From Blepharisma stoltei (taxonomy: Eukaryota > Ciliophora > Heterotrichea > Heterotrichida > Blepharismidae): DNA of 64,000 bases. Below the pieces are notes generated by a model. That model was not told the origin of the DNA. It searched no databases and saw only the letters and a program-made list of their open reading frames with translations. Below are positions 36,101 through 47,219 of this stretch, piece by piece; position 1 is the stretch's first letter, and each line of letters opens with the position of its first letter. Both the position numbers and the translations under genes were made by a program. The stretch spans positions 62,001 to 126,000 of the forward strand of contig CAJZBQ010000025.1 of the NCBI GenBank assembly GCA_914767885.1. Reading direction: 5' to 3'.

Positions 36101-38433
36101 TTCTTCTTCTATTAGATCAATTGACAACTCATTTATTAAAGGCATGTCTAAAGATGACAAATTCCATGAAGAAAAATCTATGTCTTTTGAGAGGGCAAGA
36201 GCATTGTCCACAAAATCAAGTATTTTTTATATAGATTACGCTAAAAAATTGCTTTCAGAATCAAGAATAAGAATAAAGGTACTACAATGGGTGCTTTTTA
36301 TTGCAATTTTGTCAGTTATAGGGACAGTAGCTGCGATATTAGGATATATGGTAAGTGACGTGTCTTATTCTACATCAATGAGCTCATTTAAATTGATAGG
36401 AGATTTATTATATAATCTTGGATCTGCATCTGATATGGCAAGAACTATGGATCGAATGATATTTATGAACGTCTCAAAGCCATTATTAGTAAACCATATG
36501 CATTTATATGAAAACCTCATTGCTGAGCTGGAAAATATAGAAAATCATATTCTAGGGGATTTTTCACAATGGAGCTACTGCTCTGCGGCTGACATACTTC
36601 ATGATTCTTTAGTTCCTTTGTGGTCTTTTGAAGAAATGCCCCCAAAAATTTCATATGCAAACTTGTATGTTCTTTATAAAAATATCTTTTGCCTATACAA
36701 AATAAAAATGTTCCTATTAAAAATTATATAAAATTATTGTTATTTGCCAGAGATATCTTATAAATATTCCAGCGAGTATATAACACAATAGGAAAATTCA
36801 TTTTTCATGTAATTTATATACAGGGAAAAAGCTTAATAGCAAATATTAATAATAAACAAGACTATAAGGGCAATTCAAAGTTTTTAGTCATGAATGGACT
36901 AGATTTTGCTTATGAGTATACAGATATTGCTATGAAAGGAATAAAAAAATGCGAAATAGTTCGGGTAAAAAGCAATGGATCTATTATAAGAGCATTATTG
37001 ATTCTTGGATTTTGTGCGCTTATATTTCTTGAATTTATTATTATTGGGTTTATCATACTTGTGTCAATAAAACATGATGAATTTTGAAATTTTTTGTTAA
37101 ATAATGCTCAGCTCTCATTATCCAAGCTTAAATTTTCTTCAGTTGAAAGGTTAATGACTATTCATGGAGTTAATTATAATTCTGATATGAAGATGGAAAG
37201 AGAAAAATTTTTGAATAAAAATAGAAAAGTTAAAACGTTTTTGTACATAAAATACTCATGAAGGATAATGATATTTTTTACAATAGCTGCATCTTATTAC
37301 TTATTAATTGGTACATTTTTATACCCAAACTGTGAGAAATCGATGACAAATAGGCCCGAACTTTTGAGTAATTTTAACCCTAACTCCCCCCTCTCCGTGA
37401 GCGAACAAAGCCATTAGAAAAATATTTTTTGACCAAAAACCCACCCTCCGTGAGCGAACAAAATTTTTTTTATAGAAAAATTTTTACGGGAAAAAAATTT
37501 TGATATATAAATGATAATTATTATAATGAAACCTCGAGCTAATTCTGTTTAATTTTTAACAAATCGCGTTTTAAAACATAAATTTTACAAATTAAATTAT
37601 ATTTGCTTTCCAATTTTGAATAGGATTTTTTTAAATTTGAAAAAAAAAAAAATCTATTAAATTGTATATATGATCTTTTGGCGTTATTTCTGATCGGCTC
37701 CCACGAGCCAAAAATGGGGTTTCCACGTGGAATTTCTGGATTTTCATGCATGAAATCAATCTTTAGCTCGTGGGAGCCGATCAGAAATTTGAGCAACTGA
37801 TTATATAAATTTTTTAAAAAAATTTAACGCTCACGGAGGTGAGGGGGAGTAAGACGATCATTGCTATCAAGATTAAGCATATTTTCCAGAGATATCTATC
37901 AGCCCTATATCATTTTAAATTTCCCATCCAACTATAGTTTTGCCAATTCCTACGCCATGCTATATAAAACTCTAGATGACTTAAACTTATTAAATAAAGA
38001 AATCCGTCAAAATAAATTTTCAAGCCTAATGTCCCAAGAATTGATGGACAGTCTCTTTGAAAAATCTAACTCGAGCCTGCCAGTGCTGCACTATGGCACT
38101 GAATCATCAATTAATACAATCGTATGAGATCTAGAAAATTTAGCTGCCAGAACCACCCTTCAGCCAGGCGATGTAACAGTTGCTTTTTTAAGCCAAGTCA
38201 CACAAATCCAAAACGAAATTGGGTATGAATTTGGGCTTGTTGACGATGATTCTAAAGAAATTATAAATAATCAATTGAATATCATTATAGAAGTGACAGC
38301 GCTTTATTCAGCTTCTCTTTGTGTATTATATTTTTTGTATTATTTACCATATTTGAACGGCCAAATCAAACTACTGAAAAAATTTGCAATTTTACCTACA
38401 ATTTTGCCTATGAACGCAGGGCAGGTGTATTAA
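33120..38433 (+). CDS. TmcB-like PAS membrane protein, paralogue 3
   Basis: Start MLAIQEEMDSNHKANKDN; a Met seven codons later is an alternative. Same architecture. The PAS-like region is 35395-35710 (GKILYLNEKTTKILKIS to IECNILIKLTAFHNCLYFL). Unlike its relatives it has no intron before the second membrane block (WVLFIAILSVIG is continuous), but it keeps intron 2. Four IESs and one MITE-A are removed. All joins are in frame except the MITE-A at 37383-37851, which leaves one extra base (expected NPKRSLLSR). Apart from that the protein is about 1,384 aa. The end is LPMNAGQVY before TAA. Confidence 0.8.
33760..33915. other. IES, 156 bp, TA-bounded
   Basis: TA at 33758-33759 and 33914-33915. 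Removal joins VFLFSLLL to INLSCESFCCDVKHSH, matching the conserved CD(M/I/V)KH segment. Confidence 0.85.
34390..34616. mobile_element. MITE-C-like insertion, right TA missing
   Basis: Left boundary TA at 34388-34389. The right end has the MITE-C terminus (CCCCTTTAATTTGAACAG and TTCAAAGGGGGAG) followed by TCA instead of TA. Removing 227 bp joins RKYRHLLT to NENLAEKSKVLY, as the paralogues require (LLTNPNLED). Confidence 0.65.
34662..34842. other. IES, 181 bp, TA-bounded
   Basis: TA at 34660-34661 and 34841-34842. Removal joins SKVLYAH to KNFAKLSTFEKNKLF. Only about 45 bases of exon separate it from the preceding insertion. Confidence 0.8.
36668..36780. other. IES, 113 bp, TA-bounded
   Basis: TA at 36666-36667 and 36779-36780. 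Removal joins SYANLY to NTIGKFIFH, aligned with NLYNTLSKFISN of paralogue 2. Confidence 0.88.
36809..36823 (+). other. 15-nt intron 2 of paralogue 3
   Basis: GTAATTTATATACAG, joining KFIFH to GKSLIANI. Confidence 0.88.
37383..37851 (+). mobile_element. MITE-A carrying a second palindromic element
   Basis: TA at 37381-37382 and 37850-37851; MITE-A ends and interior are clear. At 37686-37788 lies a nested insertion with perfect 23-bp inverted ends (core TGATCGGCTCCCACGAGC), found nowhere else in the window. Excision at the TAs leaves the reading frame one base long; resuming one base later would restore NPKRSLLSRLSIF. Confidence 0.85.
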
Positions 38434-38510
38434 TTGCTGATAGCTTAAATAATTATTTTTAAATTTTTATGAAGTAATTAAAACTATGCAATTAATGTAA
38501 AATAAAATAT

Positions 38511-38811
38511 TAACTCCTCCCTCCGTGAGCGAACAAAAAATTTTGTTCGTTTATGGAGGTGATTTTTTATAATTTATAAATATTAAAAATTTTTTTTTTT
38601 AAAATTGAGTGCAAAAATTAATTTAATTTGCAAAATTTATGTTTTAAAATCAAGCTGTTTTAAATTAAACAGAATTAGCTAGAGATTTCATTATAACAAT
38701 TATCATTCATATATCTCAAATATTTTTTGATAAAAAATTTTGTTCGTTCAAGGAGAGGTCTTTTGGCAGGGATTTTTCCAATGGTTTTGTTCGCTCATGG
38801 AGGGAGGAGTA
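38511..38811 (-). mobile_element. MITE-A between paralogues 3 and 4
   Basis: TA at 38511-38512 and 38810-38811; reverse orientation interior, hairpin end at the left (CTCCGTGAGCGAACAAAA and TTTTGTTCG). It ends 20 bp before the start codon of paralogue 4, so it replaces most of that gene's leader in the germline. Confidence 0.85.
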
Positions 38812-38831
38812 AATAAAATATTTCCACAAAT

Positions 38832-41800
38832 ATGTTTGAAGTAGATGAATTAGCAGAAAAACGCAGTTATGAATTTAGAGGACTTTTAAAAGGAATGAAT
38901 TTTGCGACTAGGCTGAATCATTGCATATTAAACTTTTTTGGTAAAATTTTCAGAATAAAATACAACAGAAAGACTTCAATTAAAACTCAGATGGCCTACG
39001 AAATAACTATTAACATTATAATTGTGCTGCAATTGAGCAGCTTAGTGTGATATCCAGATTTAAAGATTTCTGACTGAAGTTCATACCAACCTATATGGCT
39101 TTTTCGGTTCCATGGCACAGTGTATCTTTCTCTTTGCTTTGTTTTTAAAAATGTATGCCATCGAAATAGGCTTCTCCTCTAATTGAATTCTCTAACTTTT
39201 AAATCCATTACCATTAAATTTATAACGTTTAACGTCCACTACAGGGTCGACCGTCCTCAGATCTTCCGCTCGCCTTCGTCAATCGGGCCCACAAGTCGCT
39301 GGGTCGAGCTGCTTTGTTACTCCAGGGTGCTTTAGGGCAAGTGTTGCCGGCTTCGACGGCTCATGAGTGAGCTACTTGCTTGTGACATGGGTTGCTTTTC
39401 CGAAAATCCAAAAAAATGGATTTTCTGGTCTGCTCTCGGCAAAAAGGAAAAGTACATAGCCTGGGACGTAACGCCCTGTTTCACGCTAGGGAGTTTGCCC
39501 GAAGGGTCCAAAAGACTTCGCTGGGCTTCCCCTTTCCAAATTCTGTACCCTCGTTCCACATGAGGAAAAATCCACCCCTGAGATTAGACTTGGGCTAGGC
39601 TCTGTACATAACCAGAGTTGCTTACCTAGTAATCCTGTCCATCTCTGAAATGGTAAAACCTTGCCGGATATAATTAAAATATGAGTCTTATTAGATATAC
39701 GGGCTCGTGCCCTTAATTTTAATGCAATCACCGAGGATCCCCTGGGAGATTCACCCGCTTTGCGACCTTCCTTCCGTCCGGTCTCCTCCTTGCTTCTTGT
39801 AAAAAGCTCCAGTGTTGAGTGGGCAGGCTACGGGTTTGTGCGGCCCTCCTGAGGCTGAGGGAATACGAAGTTGGCATTCCGAAATTCCAAAAAATGGAAT
39901 TTCTGGTAGCCTATCGGCAAAAGGGTAAAGTTCAGATCCTGGGACGTAACGCCCAGTTTCACGCTAGGCAGTTGCCCGATTGGTCTAGGGATTACCTGTA
40001 GACCTTGTGGGCTTGCCCTTCCAAATCTGAACCCTCCTTTCCTTCGAGGTAAAAACCAGTCTCGAAGTGGACTTGGGCTAGGCTCTGCCTCCTGCAGAAT
40101 TGATTACCCAGCATTGCCGTCCATTTCAAGGCTAGAAAAACCTTGCCGGATATAATTAAAATATGAGTCGAGGCTGCATGGCCGAGAGGCCATGCCCAGA
40201 TGAAGACGCCATGCCCAGACGAAGACGCCATGCCCAGACGAAGACGCCATGCCCAGACGAAGACGCCATGCCCAGACGAAGACGCCATGCCCAGACGAAG
40301 ACGCCATGCCCAGACGAAGACGCCATGCCCAGACGAAGACGCCATATTTTAATTATCGAACTTTTAAATCAAATTTGCAAAAAACTATAACGGTTGCTTC
40401 TCACTACGACCAAAAATCTGAGAAAATGTCCCAAGAGGAAAAAAATCCTATGAGAGAATGAAAAACAGGCTTTTTCTTAGCTACTCAAGCTACGATAGCA
40501 TTTGTGCACAGTCTTATATCATGAATTTCTGTTTTTATGGGACTTCATCTTTATTTGGGCTTTGCTTGGCTTTTTTAGCAATTTTTAGGATTTTTCTGAA
40601 AATCGAGAAGCCGATACCAATATTTCTTATAATAATTTTTGAAAAATTTATATGAATAATGATGACTTTATGCTTCATTCCCAATGTGATGATTTTATTA
40701 ATGACTCTTAAATATTCAATTATAGCTTCAGAAACAATTGAAGAATATTCTGGAGATATAAAAAGTGACAGCTTAAATTACGGCTTAGTTGGGATTTTTA
40801 TTGTGATTAGCTGTTTTTGCATTTTAGCTCCTATTACTATTTATTCTGAAATTTTAGCTGTGATATAAAACATACAAATTCCAGCAGAAATGTAAAAGCG
40901 AGAACTTGTGCTGAATTAGACTTTGAAAAAAAGATTTTTTATGTAATTATGTGCATATTTTATGTAACTTTAGGAAATGGTAATGTCATCCTTCTTGAAA
41001 TACTATCATTGATTTATACGGTTTATATTATGATAAAATGCATAGTATTTCTGCCTTATTACAATATTTTTGAAAATTGTATAGAGTCTTGCAAAATGGC
41101 TGCAGTTTCTTTAAGTATACTGATATTTCTTTTTGCGAATTTGCTGGATAATGCGACGGTTATAGCGCATTTTAATATAATTTTGCAGCCAATTGCAATA
41201 TATATGGTGTGTAGAATTATTAAGCGTAGATACTTAAAATTAAAAGAATGCAAAGATATCCCAAAAAATCAGTATGAATTTGAGCTAAAATACCGGGATT
41301 TATTAACAAATCCGAATTTAGAAGACAAAACACAAGTATTAATTCCCTCAAATTAAAAAAAATAGCTTTATAAATAAAAATAATAATTTTTATACAAATA
41401 ATCGGTATATATATTCTGCTTTAAAGGAGAAGGTGAAATAGAATAATACTTAAATAATTCCAATACTTTGAAAGGATAAATTTTACAAATTAAAATTTTT
41501 AAAAATTTTTAATTGGAACAGATTATTATTTCCAGTTAAAAGGGGGAATAAGCCTTTTTAAAAGATTTTCTGAAATGTGCCATTTCCAAAAAAACAAGCT
41601 TTTTGCCATATGAGAATTCAATTTCTGCTTTCATGTAATCAAAGACGAAAGACTTGCTCGAGTAAAACTTTCAAAAATTTCAAAAAATTCTTCATCTCTC
41701 GAAGGAGATGCCTATGAATGAAAAATTTTTAATTGGCTCTGTGCTAATAAAAAGTTGATATTTTTTTCAGACATCAATTATTTAACGTATTTAATGGAGT

Positions 41801-44800
41801 TAAGCAGTGTGAGGGCAAAAGACGAAGAATTGTGCTATATTGTAATTGATTTAGAGGGTGAATTTTCACAGAGAAAGCCAAGAATTGAGAGAATTGTTGA
41901 TTTAGTTGACCATATTTCTGACAGTATTGGGATTATAAAAAAAGGATATAAAAATATTGCTGAAAAGCACAAAACAACAGAAACACTTGAGCTATATGCA
42001 GGATTTCTTGGTGACATCCTAGGCAATTATGATGAAGCTGACCAAATTGCTAGTAAAAAAAATGGGATGAGTGTATATAATCAAAGAAATGAAGACAAAA
42101 GATTAGAAAAATGGCTAAATGCCTTTTCACTAGGAAATTTCCTCTTACAGATATTTTCTTGGTGATTTCGCTGAAAAATAATAGGCTTCCTGACGAGAAA
42201 AAACTTCGACCAAAAGAGGTGCCACAGAAAAATATGGCAGAGATATAGCTACAATGCTTATTTCTTGCTCAGATGAATCTTTTGGCAACATTCTTTACAT
42301 TAACGAAAAGGCCATCCAAATTTTAAAAACCTCATTAATTCCTTCCCAAGAGCTGAAATTTACAAATTTTCTTCCAGCCCCATATGATGTTTTGCATTTA
42401 AAGCTTGCAAAAGATTTTCTTACAAATTGCAGTTCAACGGACTTAGAAGACCATAAGAGGCTATTCTTTGAAGATCAGAGAGGCTACATCATGGAGTGTA
42501 ATTTATTAATAAAATTGACCGCATTTCACGACTCTGCCTATTTTTTAGTATCTTTTCAACAGAAAAAAAAAGATCATCAACTAGCTATTGTTTCACAAGA
42601 AGGCATAATACAGTCCCACACAGAATTATTTCCTTACTACGTAGGCCAAGAAAAAAAGCTATTAAAAAATAAAAACCTATCAGATTTAATCCCAGCCCTT
42701 TCTATAGAAAAAATGCAAGACTACGAGCCTTGGATCACTATATGGGAAACCCGAGAACTTGCCTTTATAAAAATCCCTAAAAAAATAAAATCTATTGTGG
42801 TATATTTATTAATCGTGGCCTACAATGAAGAAGAAATTAGTAAATGGAAAACTGGGGAAGCCCAAGAACAGCTGGATATGATAAGTGATCAAGATGTGGA
42901 AAATAATGAAGAAAGCTATTCAGACAAAAGAGAAAGAAAAAGGGCTGAAATTAAATGCCATTCGATAGGGGAAGTCACTTTTTCAATGAAATCTATTGAT
43001 AAAACTGAAACTGATATTTTTACACAAAATATGGACAGCTCTATGATGAAAGACCAAAAAGAGCACGAAAGGTCGCTTGACGAAGAACATTCTAGCTCCC
43101 TCCTACTTTAATAGTGAGCAAAATTTTTCTGCTCTATTTTTTTTTATTAAAATTATAAAAAAAATTTTATTTATTTAAAGAAAATATAATATATTTATAA
43201 AATTTAATTTATATATCTTGCTATTAATTTTAAATTGCATATAATTTGCTTTCTCAAAATGGGTTAGACTAAGCCTACTTTATCAAAAAAAAGTAACTTT
43301 TATTAAGATTTTGCAAAAAGGCTCTTAATAGAGTCAAAAAGAACTATAAGAGTTTTACAATGGGTGTTATTTTTTGTGGTAAATTTAATATAGATATTAT
43401 CAGGCATAACAACAGTCATAGCAATAGCTGCATATATGGTGGTCGATGTGTCACATTCTACGTCAATGAGCGCTTTTAATCGTATGGGGCAGCTTCTCTA
43501 TGACATTGGCTTATGTTCAGACTGAGCCCGGTCAATTAACAGGGTTGCAGACACATTCTGGCTATCCTTAAATTCATCACATTCTTCATCTTCATTAAAA
43601 TCTTCTTTACAATCAAATGTAAACAGCATGGCCACTGTCATTGAAGACCTAGAAAACGTCCAAAGCTACCTATTAGACGATTTTAGCAAATGGTCTTACT
43701 GCTCAAATTCAGATAAAAAATTTCCATTAAATTTATTTATTTTTTTTATTTTTATAAAAAATATTCCATATTCAACAAATATCCTATATTTTAGTAAGCC
43801 CTTATATCCCAGTATGGCTTTTTAATGGAGACCAAGTGACTATGATCCATGACAACCTTTTTAACACAGTTTCCAGATTTATAATAAATGGGCATTCCTT
43901 AATGGCAGAATCACTGATAAATTCTACATATCAAGAACATGCTAAATTTTTAATGATAAATGGGCTAGGGTTTACATGGAATTATTTTAATCGAACGATG
44001 GCTGGGGTAGCTGATTGTGAGCTGCATAGAGTAAAGACAACTGGGAGCAATATAAGAGCTTTTTTATATGTAGGGCTTTCTACTTCAGGAGCTTTATACT
44101 TAATATTAATTGGATTTATTATGCTTGTTTCAAGAAAACATGATGAGTTTTGGACTTTTATTTTAAATAATGCAGCCCCGTCTTTAGCAAAATTAAAGAT
44201 TACTTGTATTGATAGACTAATTACAGCACATGGGGTAGACTATGCGTCGGAAACTAAAATTGATGTACAAAAACACATAAAAAAGACTATAAAAACTACT
44301 ATTTATATTAGCTATATCTGAAGAGTCACCATGTTTTTGACGATTGGTATCTCTTATTATTTGCTGCTGCAGTTGTACTTATACCCTAAATGTGAAACTA
44401 TGATGATAAATCGGCCTAAATTTATTAACACTTTTAACCTTAAAAGATCACTGTTATCAAGGCTTCTGATTTTTTCAAGAGATGCGTATTCCCCTTATTT
44501 TATCAACATTTTTAATGAAACTTATGATTTTCCTAGCTCAAAAATATATACATTAAATGGCGAAACATCCCAACTGCCTTCTTGGCGCAGCAGTCCAGAC
44601 CTTATGGTTACGGCGAACTGGGACGGATCCGAGCTGAGAATCAAGTGCAGGCTCCAGAGGTGTATATTTCCGGGTAGATTTTGGCTGCCTACCTGTGATT
44701 GGAATTGGAGGTGCTAAACAACGTCTTTTGGATCTGAGGACCATGGGCATTCCTCTGCCGAAAAATTTGGGTTTCGGCCTAGGCCACAGGGGAACAGTCT

Positions 44801-45755
44801 TTTTTTTCCTGTAACTGTCGAAGGAAGGCACTTCAATACCCGATAAACTCCAAGGATCCTTGGAATCAAGCTACTCCAATCGCCCATAGTAAGGCCGCAG
44901 AAATCTATAAGCCGCCCACTCAAGACTGAAGCCACAAAGCAGAATGCAGCGGAAGGGCACTCGTAAGAGGGATAGACTCACTGAGTTGGAGTCGAAAAGT
45001 GGATGAGCCTGCCATACGGGAGGTCTTTGGCGATTGCGTCACCAATAGGCCAGCGCCTGACTTTAATAATCCTAATCCTGGCTCAAAAATATAAGCCACC
45101 CTCTCAAGAGCCGCAAGGTAAGGAGGATACGGAAGGTACCAGAAGTGTCATCCACCTTCGGGGGGAAGGACCCTCTGAGCTGGAGTTGAAAAAAGGGAGA
45201 ACCTCCAGTACAGTAGGTCTTTGGTGACTGCGTCACCAATATGGCTAAAGTCTTCCTTTTAATAATCCTAATCCTAGCTCAAAAATCATGATAGAAAGAA
45301 CCTCAAAAGCCGTCAACGACCAAGTCCAAGAGCTAAAAAAGCAGGATTTTATTGATTTACTTTCAGATGAGCTGAAAACCAAAATTTTCGAACATGAAAA
45401 AAATTCGACAGTAGATTTTACTGCATATGGGATTGAGGACGGTGTTATGGTTTTGGTAGGGGATTTAGTGTCTTTTTCTCATAATAATTTATCAGACCCT
45501 TCAGTGCTCCAACAGTTAATTGATTATTCAGTTGTTATTCAAAGACAAGTTGGGGAGGAATTTGATCTGGCAGATAGAGACTCAAAAAAGCTGATAGAGG
45601 ACCAGCTGGAAATTATTATCGATGTAATGGCGGTTTATTCATCAGCTATGTGTGTGCTGTTTTTATTTTATTATTTGCCTTACTTGAATCGCCAAATTAA
45701 TAAGCTGAAGAAATTTGCAATTTTGCCGACGATTTTATCAATTGAGTCTGATTAG
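38832..45755 (+). CDS. TmcB-like PAS membrane protein, paralogue 4
   Basis: Start MFEVDELAEKRSYEF. Same architecture, closest to paralogues 5 and 6. Broken by a 1.36-kb retroposon cluster, two further nested retroposons, two TA-bounded IESs (41342 and 43716), an 8-bp-repeat insertion and one intron. Three defects remain. A T run near 40852 is one base short (SEIFSCDIK expected). The region 43102-43282 does not rejoin in frame. There is an in-frame TAA at 43304 where the paralogues have a codon before D-x-A. It may be a pseudogene or contain assembly errors. PAS-like region 42250-42560. The end is LPTILSIESD before TAG. Confidence 0.7.
39106..40467. mobile_element. Composite retroposon cluster in paralogue 4
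   Basis: 1,362 bp flanked by GGCTTTTTC at 39097-39105 and 40468-40476, the same codon phase on both sides. Parts: an R2-like piece in reverse (about 39190-39365); an R4 unit (39366-39690) ending CCTTGCCGGATATAATTAAA; an R1-like piece in reverse (about 39745-39840); a second R4 unit (39866-40168) with the same end; a 19-bp minisatellite; and an unassigned end. Removal with one repeat joins SYQPIWLF to LSYSSYDSIC. The flanking repeat has no TA. Confidence 0.75.
40192..40343 (+). repeat. Minisatellite, 8 x 19 bp
   Basis: Unit ATGCCCAGACGAAGACGCC, eight perfect or near-perfect copies (the first has one T for C). It opens artificial frames on both strands, which I do not call genes. It follows directly on the end of the second R4 unit, so it may have grown from a retroposon tail. 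Confidence 0.95.
41342..41550. mobile_element. MITE-C-like IES, 209 bp, TA-bounded
   Basis: TA at 41340-41341 and 41549-41550. The right end has TTTCCAGTTAAAAGGGGGAA and the inner inverse TTTAATTGGAACAG. Removal joins DKTQVL to SLFKRFSEMCHFQKNKLF. Confidence 0.85.
42113..42233. other. Insertion with 8-bp direct repeats, no TA
   Basis: AGAAAAAT occurs at 42105-42112 and 42226-42233. Removal of 121 bp joins DKRLEK to YGRDIATML in frame, as in paralogues 5 and 6. There is no TA at the boundary. The ends are only weakly inverted, so an hAT-like MITE is possible but unproven. Confidence 0.65.
43111..43282. other. Probable IES, frame not restored
   Basis: The exon stops at TAA after EEHSSSLLL and resumes with PTLSKKSNFY. 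CCTACTTTA occurs at 43102-43110 and 43274-43282, ending in TA. Removing 172 bp leaves the frame off by one, and TAA at 43304 follows. The insertion is certain from the paralogues; its exact edges are not. Confidence 0.5.
43379..43393 (+). other. 15-nt intron 1 of paralogue 4
   Basis: GTAAATTTAATATAG, joining WVLFFV to ILSGITTVIA. Confidence 0.9.
43716..43788. other. IES, 73 bp, TA-bounded
   Basis: TA at 43714-43715 and 43787-43788. Removal joins SYCSNSD to ILVSPYIPVWLF. Same length as the IES at 17226. Confidence 0.88.
44546..45075 (+). mobile_element. Retroposon R1, full-length-type copy
   Basis: 530 bp flanked by TCCTAGCT/GGCTCAAAAAT-type repeats: TCCTAGCTCAAAAAT at 44531-44545 and TCCTGGCTCAAAAAT at 45076-45090. 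Begins ACATTAAATGGCGAAAC and ends CTGACTTTAATAATCCTAA. The complement of the copy at 4924 has the same ends. No long frame; probably non-autonomous. Confidence 0.85.
45091..45271 (+). mobile_element. Retroposon R1, 5'-truncated, at the same target
   Basis: 181 bp between 45090 and a third target copy TCCTAGCTCAAAAAT at 45272-45286. It matches only the 3' part of R1 (ATAAGCC, GTCTTTGGTGACTGCGTCAC, ends TTTTAATAATCCTAA). Removing both elements with two target copies restores SSKIMIERTSKAVN. Confidence 0.85.
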
Positions 45756-46034
45756 GGTTGTATAGACATAATTATGATATATAGTTTAAATAAAATTTAG
45801 AGTTATATATGCAATATTAAATATATAATTTATAAATTATATAAAATGTTCGTGATGGCTAGTTATCTTCTATATATTTGCATACATGCAATGGTAGGTA
45901 ACTAGCAACTAGAATTTAATTATATATAAATTTTTTAAAATTAAACCCTTCCCAAAATTTTTTTTGTTCACAAATGGAGGGGAGTAAGCTTAAATTATTT
46001 GAATACTAGTTTAGATTAATATCTATTGGTTAAT
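45756..46034. other. Spacer with MITE-A relic
   Basis: AT-rich. A short relic of a MITE-A end lies at about 45942-45987 (CCCTTCCCAAAATTTTTTTT, GTTCACAAATGGAGGGGAG, TA). Confidence 0.5.
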
Positions 46035-47219
46035 CTATGCCTCATTTTGAGAGGCCAGGTCTAAATGCATTAGTCGTTCTTTAAAAAGTTGAATGTTCTT
46101 CTTAATGCCGTCGCAGTAAATTAAAAGATCATTAATATTGACATCTAAATCTTTAAAGATATGCAATAAATGCTCCATGCTAGTTTCAACAGCTTGAAAG
46201 ATATTGAAATTATTATCAAAGAAATGAGCCGCTGCTTGAACGCGATCTGTTTGGTTTCTATTTGCTAAGGCGTATCTAATTATTGGGTCTGTATTACTAG
46301 CGTACTGAAATTTTCCATTGCCTGCTAAAAATCCTTCAAATAAGCCGTCTCCTATATAGTTAAATTCTTCTTTTATATCAAAATCAATCAAATGTAAAGA
46401 AATTTGGCCATTAATTTCAAGAAATCCAAAATTTTCTTTGTTTGTTGTGGTATCAGATAATCGTAAAATTCTTGAAATCACATCTATTTTTATGAGTTCG
46501 TCACAAATAAGAGGATATTCTTCAGGGATGTCTGGATTCAGAAATTTCTTATAGAACTTGCTGTACTCATTAAATGATCCTCTCTCATTCAAATCTTCTG
46601 TAGCTATATAAAAATTCTTCTTATCTTCTCAGAAAAAGTGAGCTTCAGGGCCTAAATTCAATTGATGAAGTAGATGATATACAAAAACCTCTTTTGGATC
46701 AATTTCTTTTACTGAACTTTTTAAGCTTGAATACGATAACGCTCCATGCTTGTGAGTTTTAATGAAAAACGTCCTTGATTCTGTAGGAGAAATGGCGATA
46801 TGAATTCTTCTTCCAAGCTGAATACCACTTGTTTTTTCAGAAAACGAAAGATTTTCAGGCCCTCTTAATTGAAAAAATTCAATAAAATACCTAGCAGCAG
46901 TATTTTCTAGCCTCTTATAGGAAAGTTCATTGTAGAAATATTTAATCATAGTCGTATGCTTCAAAAGTTCCAGATTGTTTTTAAGGGCCCAAAACGAAAT
47001 TTCATCGGCTGCTTTCTTTTGAAAAACTTCATTCTGACTTTCTAGTCTTTCCAAAGCTTTTCGAATATTTTCAACTTTAACTCCTTCCAGACTTCTCTTT
47101 AAGCAAGCTTTGCTTTCTTCTAGTGAATCTCTTTCCAGATTAAGATCATGAAAATTAAAAGGACTAACTGAAGCAATTTCGAGCTGCTTGCCTTCTTCTT
47201 CTTCTTCTTCCGATATCAT
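46035..47219 (-). CDS. Atypical kinase-like protein
   Basis: 394 aa on the minus strand; one TGA as Trp (EAHFFWEDKKN) fuses two apparent frames. N-terminal ~110 residues are Glu-rich and helical. Then come segments that read like a divergent kinase fold: RTFFIKTHKHG (possible ATP-binding Lys), DPKEVFVYHLLHQL (helix C), FYIATEDLN (hinge), RLSDTTTNKENFGF (possible catalytic loop with Asn) and LHLIDFDI (possible metal-binding DFD). This order resembles HipA or PI3K-like folds rather than a standard protein kinase. No glycine loop of the usual type. Assignment is inference from motif order only. Confidence 0.6.

Noticed and set aside
40192-40343. Possible CRISPR-like array
   Set aside because: Units are contiguous with no spacers, and the genome is eukaryotic.
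39992-40461. Open frames on both strands across the 19-bp minisatellite
   Set aside because: The frames come only from the repeat unit length and low stop content; no non-repeat sequence supports them.
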